8,322 nucleotides of DNA from Nitratiruptor sp. (GTDB lineage Bacteria; Campylobacterota; Campylobacteria; Campylobacterales; Nitratiruptoraceae): contig WGAX01000062.1 of assembly GCA_015494595.1 (NCBI GenBank), forward strand, positions 1 to 8,322. Reading direction: 5' to 3'. Below the pieces are notes generated by a model that saw only the letters and a program-made list of their open reading frames with translations, was not told the DNA's origin and did not search any database. Positions 5,462-8,322 of the stretch are shown piece after piece. The translations under genes and the position numbers were made by a program. How positions within the stretch are numbered: the first letter of the stretch is position 1; each line of letters begins with the position of its first letter.

Positions 5462-6642
5462 TGAATCTACAAGAGATGGATTTAGAATATGTGCTTCATA
5501 GCTATGCCAGAAACTATGTCAATTTCAAGTATGGCAATAATGCTAAACTCTATGATGAGGATGGGCAAGAGTATATCGACTTTACAAGCGGTATTGGAGT
5601 AGTAAGCGTAGGGCATGGTAACAAGAGGTTAGCTGGTGCAATTTGTGATCAAGCCCAAAAAATCATTCATATCTCCAATCTCTACCTCATAGAGCCCCAA
5701 GCTCTGGTTGCAAAGCGACTGGTGGAGCTAAGTGGGTATGATATGCGACTTTTCTTTGCCAATAGCGGGGCGGAGGCAAATGAGGGGGCTATTAAGATTG
5801 CCAGAAAGTATGGTGAAGTGGATGGAGAGGTAAAACGATACAAAATCATCACCCTCAAGCACTCTTTTCATGGGCGCACCATTACCGCTCTCAAAGCCAC
5901 TGGCCAAGAAGCTATGCATACCTACTTTGGTCCATTTCCAGATGGTTTTGTCTATGCTGATGATATTAGCCAAATTCCTAGTTTGATTGATGATCACACA
6001 GTAGCAGTGATGATTGAGCTTATTCAAGGTGAGGGTGGTGTGGAGCCTCAAGATAAAAAGAAGGTGCAAGATTTAGCCAAAATGCTCAAAGAAAAAGATA
6101 TTTTACTCATCATTGATGAGGTACAAACAGGGATTTATCGCACAGGGGAGTTTTTGGCAAGTAATCTGTATGAGATTGAGCCAGATATTATCACTTTGGC
6201 CAAAGGTCTTGGTGGGGGCGTGCCGATTGGAGCAATTATGACTAGGCTCAAAGATATTTTTGCCCCAGGCGATCACGGCAGCACTTTTGGAGGCAACTAT
6301 CTGAGCACCAGAGCAGCTTTGGAAGTAATAGCGATTTTACAGGAGTATAAAGAGGCTGGAAGACTCAATGAGATGATAGCCTATTTTGATAAGTGGCTGC
6401 AAAAAATAGCTAAGGAGTATAGCGCGCTTTTTGAAAAAGCAGTAGGCTTTGGTTTTATGCGGGGGCTTCGATGCAAAAGCAGTGAAATGCAAAGTAAAAT
6501 AATCGAAAAATCTTTTGAAAATGGTGTACTTGTACTAAAAGCAGGAAGAAATACAGTGAGATTTTTACCCCCAATTACCATCACCAAAGAGGAAATTGAT
6601 GAAGGGATGAAAAGATTTGAGAAAGCTTTAGAAGAGATTTGA
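5461..6642 (+). CDS. argD: ArgD, acetylornithine aminotransferase
   Basis: A 393-residue class III PLP-dependent aminotransferase, the usual length for ArgD. It catalyses the reversible transfer of an amino group from N-acetylornithine to 2-oxoglutarate in arginine synthesis, and related enzymes also handle succinyl-diaminopimelate in lysine synthesis. Landmarks are LYDEDGQEYIDFTSGIGV near the N-terminus, the phosphate-binding NSGAEAN (101-107), HSFHGRT (134-140), the cofactor-pairing IIDEVQTG (217-224), the PLP lysine Lys248 in TLAKGLGGGVPIGA, and HGSTFGGN (272-279). The ATG at 5461 overlaps the preceding TGA by one base and has AAGGA at the right distance. The gene shares 4 bases (TTGA) with the putative brxA start and is the last core-type gene before the defence locus. 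Small differences between ArgD and other omega-aminotransferases make the exact substrate slightly uncertain. Confidence 0.92.
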   Translation: MNLQEMDLEYVLHSYARNYVNFKYGNNAKLYDEDGQEYIDFTSGIGVVSVGHGNKRLAGAICDQAQKIIHISNLYLIEPQALVAKRLVELSGYDMRLFFANSGAEANEGAIKIARKYGEVDGEVKRYKIITLKHSFHGRTITALKATGQEAMHTYFGPFPDGFVYADDISQIPSLIDDHTVAVMIELIQGEGGVEPQDKKKVQDLAKMLKEKDILLIIDEVQTGIYRTGEFLASNLYEIEPDIITLAKGLGGGVPIGAIMTRLKDIFAPGDHGSTFGGNYLSTRAALEVIAILQEYKEAGRLNEMIAYFDKWLQKIAKEYSALFEKAVGFGFMRGLRCKSSEMQSKIIEKSFENGVLVLKAGRNTVRFLPPITITKEEIDEGMKRFEKALEEI

Positions 6643-7316
6643 TAAACCTTATAAAAAATAAAGGATTAAAAATCGAGAAAGATTATAAACTTTCATTAAC
6701 GGCTGCTTCTTTAATGCCTTATGAAATGCATATTGTTGCAAAGACTTTATTAGAGTGTCAAAAAGATTGGGAATGTACTTTCCAAAAAATTTTAGATTCC
6801 AATCTTTTGCAAAAGAATAAAGTTTCTACACTCAAAAGAGAGCTCAAAGAATTGAGTGATCGCATACGAAATCTCACAGAGCAAGAGATCGTTTATTTGG
6901 CTCAAGGACTCTATACTCATGAAATATCGTATATCGCAGTTATCAAGACATATCCGATCATACGAGAATTTGTCTTAGAAGTAGTAAGAAGCAAAAAGTT
7001 ACTTTTTGACAATGTCATTTTAGAAAGTGACTGGAATAATTTCATAGAACTAAAAAAGACGCAACATGAACAGCTTTTTAAACTTAGCACATCAACCCTC
7101 AAAAAGATAAAACAAGTGATCTTCAAAATACTCAAAGACGCAAAAATCCTCACTACTTCTGGCCAACAAAAACTTATCCAAACTCCATATATCGATCAAA
7201 AAGTGATCTCACTACTTTGTGAAGATGATCCAAAACTTTTACAATATTTTCTTTTTAGTGATAGCGATATCAAAACCATGTGCAGGGATACCAATGAACA
7301 TCACGAAAAAATTTGA
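6639..7316 (+). CDS. brxA: BrxA, BREX phage-defence protein (DUF1819)
   Basis: A 225-residue protein if the TTG at 6639 is used, matching the DUF1819 family in order and length: YKLSLTAASLMPYE (residues 16-29), the helix block DWECTFQKILDSNLLQKNKVSTLKRELKE (43-71), AQGLYTHEISYIAVIKTYPIIREFVLEVVR (88-117) and STLKKIKQVIFKILKDAKIL (152-171). BrxA is a small helical protein of BREX systems, reported to bind DNA in other bacteria; its part in phage exclusion is not settled. The start is unclear. TTG 6639 overlaps the argD stop with only a weak GAAGAG site, while a good AAGGA (6661-6665) is followed 6 bases later by a non-standard ATC (6672) just before the conserved region, and the next ATG (6714) falls inside that region. 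The hand-counted lines are 27-30% GC, below argD. Confidence 0.9.
   Translation: MINLIKNKGLKIEKDYKLSLTAASLMPYEMHIVAKTLLECQKDWECTFQKILDSNLLQKNKVSTLKRELKELSDRIRNLTEQEIVYLAQGLYTHEISYIAVIKTYPIIREFVLEVVRSKKLLFDNVILESDWNNFIELKKTQHEQLFKLSTSTLKKIKQVIFKILKDAKILTTSGQQKLIQTPYIDQKVISLLCEDDPKLLQYFLFSDSDIKTMCRDTNEHHEKI
6661..6665 (+). promoter_or_regulatory. Shine-Dalgarno-like AAGGA within the brxA 5' region
   Basis: AAGGA lies 11 codons before the conserved part of BrxA, but the codon at normal spacing is ATC, not ATG, GTG or TTG. It may be chance, or mark a true initiation site with a rare codon or a sequence change. The upstream TTG at 6639 remains the standard choice. Confidence 0.3.
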
Positions 7317-7872
7317 CAAACTTTTCGAGCAGATGATAGATGAAAAATTTTTAAAAATGGAAGCACTTGGAGGAGAAGTGCCATTTTTCATAACTTCCTA
7401 TGATATTAAAGAGCAAGAAAGTATCTATAAAGAGATCGAGAGACTCAAAAACAGGCTCCAAAAAAGAGGCATTAAAGTCGCAATGATTTATCTCTACGAT
7501 ATTGTCATTGAGATACTACAAAAAAGAAGTCTCTTAGATAAAATTTTAAAAAAAGAGAAAGAGATTGGCAAAGCAAGGCTTCTAATTACGCTTAAGAGCC
7601 TTTTGGATGTTCCTGGTACCGTAGTGCCTGAAATTGTAAAAAAATCACAAGAGCATCACATAGTTTTTCTCTATGGTATCGGTGAGGTCTATCCCTATAT
7701 CCGCTCACATACAATATTAAATAATCTTCAAAGTCATATTACAGACAAATCACTGGTGATGTTTTTTCCCGGTGTCTATACTGGTACTGAGCTTAGTCTC
7801 TTTGGCATTATGAAAGATGACAACTATTATAGAGCATTCAATCTCGATAGCCTCATAAAGGATAGCGCATGA
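7294..7872 (+). CDS. brxB: BrxB, BREX phage-defence protein (DUF1788)
   Basis: A 192-residue full-length DUF1788 protein. Conserved landmarks are the N-terminal FDKLFEQMIDEKFLKMEALGGEVPFFITSYD region (7-37), VYPYIRSHTILNNL (132-145), FFPGVYTG (157-164) and the C-terminal SLFGIMKDDNYYRAF (168-182), all standard for BrxB. Its biochemical job in BREX is not established; it is a core gene between brxA and brxC in type 1 loci. The ATG at 7294 is chosen because AGGGA (7284-7288) precedes it by 5 bases and the family begins here; an upstream in-frame ATG at 7219 would add 25 unrelated hydrophobic residues encoded inside brxA. It overlaps brxA by 23 bases and brxC by 4 (ATGA), which suggests tight translational coupling. 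Confidence 0.93.
   Translation: MNITKKFDKLFEQMIDEKFLKMEALGGEVPFFITSYDIKEQESIYKEIERLKNRLQKRGIKVAMIYLYDIVIEILQKRSLLDKILKKEKEIGKARLLITLKSLLDVPGTVVPEIVKKSQEHHIVFLYGIGEVYPYIRSHTILNNLQSHITDKSLVMFFPGVYTGTELSLFGIMKDDNYYRAFNLDSLIKDSA
7857..7862 (+). promoter_or_regulatory. Ribosome binding site of brxC
   Basis: AAAGGA ends 6 bases before the ATG at 7869, inside the last codons of brxB. It fixes the brxC start. Confidence 0.6.
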
Positions 7873-8322
7873 TAAAAGAGCTTTTTGCAAAAGATATCTA
7901 TAGAAATATCGAAGGCGTCATCAAAGCGGACAACCTCTCACCACAAGCAATTAAGCAAGAGATCGAAGAGTATGTCATCACAAACGAATTAGAGCAAAAG
8001 CTTGATAACTTTTTTGATGGATATGTCAAAAATTTAGAGGGAAAATCTTCCAACAACGGTGTATGGATATCTGGCTTTTTTGGCTCAGGTAAGTCGCATT
8101 TGCTCAAAATCCTCTCCTATGTGCTCAGCAACAAAGAGGTAGAAGATATCAAAGCTGGTGAGAATTTTTTACAAAAGGTGGAAGATTTTGAGCTCAAAAA
8201 CAATATCCAAAAGGCTCTCCAAATCCCCTGCGAGACGATCCTTTTTAATATAGATCAGCAATCTGACGCAGCTACACCGAAAGAGCGCAAACTTCTTGAT
8301 GTCTTTATCAAAGTTTTCAACA
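7869..8322 (+). CDS. brxC: BrxC, BREX P-loop ATPase, N-terminal part (cut by window edge)
   Basis: The first 151 codons of a large protein, open to the end of the window; BrxC/PglY proteins are usually about 1,200 residues, so most of it lies outside. The start MIKELFAKDIYRNIEGVIKADN is typical of BrxC. The Walker A loop GFFGSGKSH is at residues 69-77, preceded by the strand NNGVWIS and followed by LLKILSYVL, the standard P-loop arrangement, and the later ILFNIDQQSD (124-133) matches the conserved strand of the family. BrxC is the ATPase core of BREX and is needed for phage exclusion and for host DNA methylation. ATG 7869 overlaps the brxB stop by 4 bases and has AAAGGA upstream. I cannot tell whether the remainder is intact. 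Confidence 0.93.
   Translation, partial: MIKELFAKDIYRNIEGVIKADNLSPQAIKQEIEEYVITNELEQKLDNFFDGYVKNLEGKSSNNGVWISGFFGSGKSHLLKILSYVLSNKEVEDIKAGENFLQKVEDFELKNNIQKALQIPCETILFNIDQQSDAATPKERKLLDVFIKVFN

Noticed and set aside
5728..6069. A 113-codon minus-strand frame
   Set aside because: It is the antisense shadow of argD, which is intact with all its catalytic motifs.
6647..6664. Possible hairpin CCTT...AAGG that could hide the AAGGA before brxA
   Set aside because: Only four base pairs with an A-rich loop; too weak to claim as a regulatory structure or terminator.
7219..7293. Upstream start for brxB adding 25 residues
   Set aside because: The extra stretch lies inside brxA, is not part of the DUF1788 family, and the ATG at 7294 has a ribosome site. 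Its signal-peptide look is a frame artefact.
7898..8107. A 69-codon minus-strand frame near the right edge
   Set aside because: It is the antisense of the BrxC N-terminus, where the Walker A loop is clear on the plus strand.
1..8322. tRNA, rRNA, CRISPR repeats, insertion sequences or attachment sites
   Set aside because: No cloverleaf, spaced direct repeats, transposase gene or terminal inverted repeats were seen, and no tRNA lies beside argD that could have served as an integration site.

Overview
The window looks like a chromosome segment from a Campylobacterota (epsilonproteobacterial) bacterium. Genes are packed end to end with 1-25 base overlaps, composition is AT-rich, and the Fur protein and the short BioV-type esterase are of the kind found in Campylobacter, Helicobacter and their vent-dwelling relatives. 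The genus cannot be fixed from the sequence; a free-living or hydrothermal-vent relative (Nitratiruptor/Nautilia-like) is a guess. No rRNA, tRNA, CRISPR array or insertion sequence was seen, and no stretch of 300 bases lacks a gene.

Layout. Bases 1-2156 (+) form one run of five genes: the 3' part of an FtsH-like AAA protein whose zinc-protease motif is destroyed, a short BioV-type pimeloyl-ACP methyl ester esterase (biotin), mogA (molybdenum cofactor), and two small genes of unknown function, the second encoding a one-pass membrane peptide. This run meets, tail to tail with a 10-base overlap, a (-) strand pair at 2147-2897: a DksA/TraR-like protein with a degraded zinc finger, followed by fur, which overlaps it. 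A 66-base region (45 bases if the upstream ATG is used) separates this pair from a second (+) run: a periplasmic adaptor (membrane-fusion) protein, a cytoplasmic molybdopterin oxidoreductase with an N-terminal Fe-S site, and argD (acetylornithine aminotransferase).

From 6639 to the right edge the window enters a BREX phage-defence locus: brxA (DUF1819), brxB (DUF1788) and the first 151 codons of brxC (P-loop ATPase). The A-B-C order fits type 1 BREX. The effector genes (pglX methyltransferase, pglZ phosphatase, brxL) would lie past the right edge and cannot be seen. brxA begins on the argD stop codon and base composition falls sharply there (argD lines counted by hand 42-48% GC, brxA lines 27-30%), so this is the likely boundary between core genome and acquired defence island.

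How the genes fit together: MogA makes the cofactor the oxidoreductase needs; BioV and ArgD are biosynthetic; Fur and the DksA-like protein are a co-transcribed regulatory pair; the BREX genes are a translationally coupled cassette entering directly behind a core gene. Apart from BREX, which is a known system, I see no convincing undescribed multi-gene system. The most unusual individual items are the protease-dead FtsH-like protein, the two-cysteine DksA-like protein, the lone adaptor gene coupled to a molybdoenzyme gene, and the unclear start of brxA.
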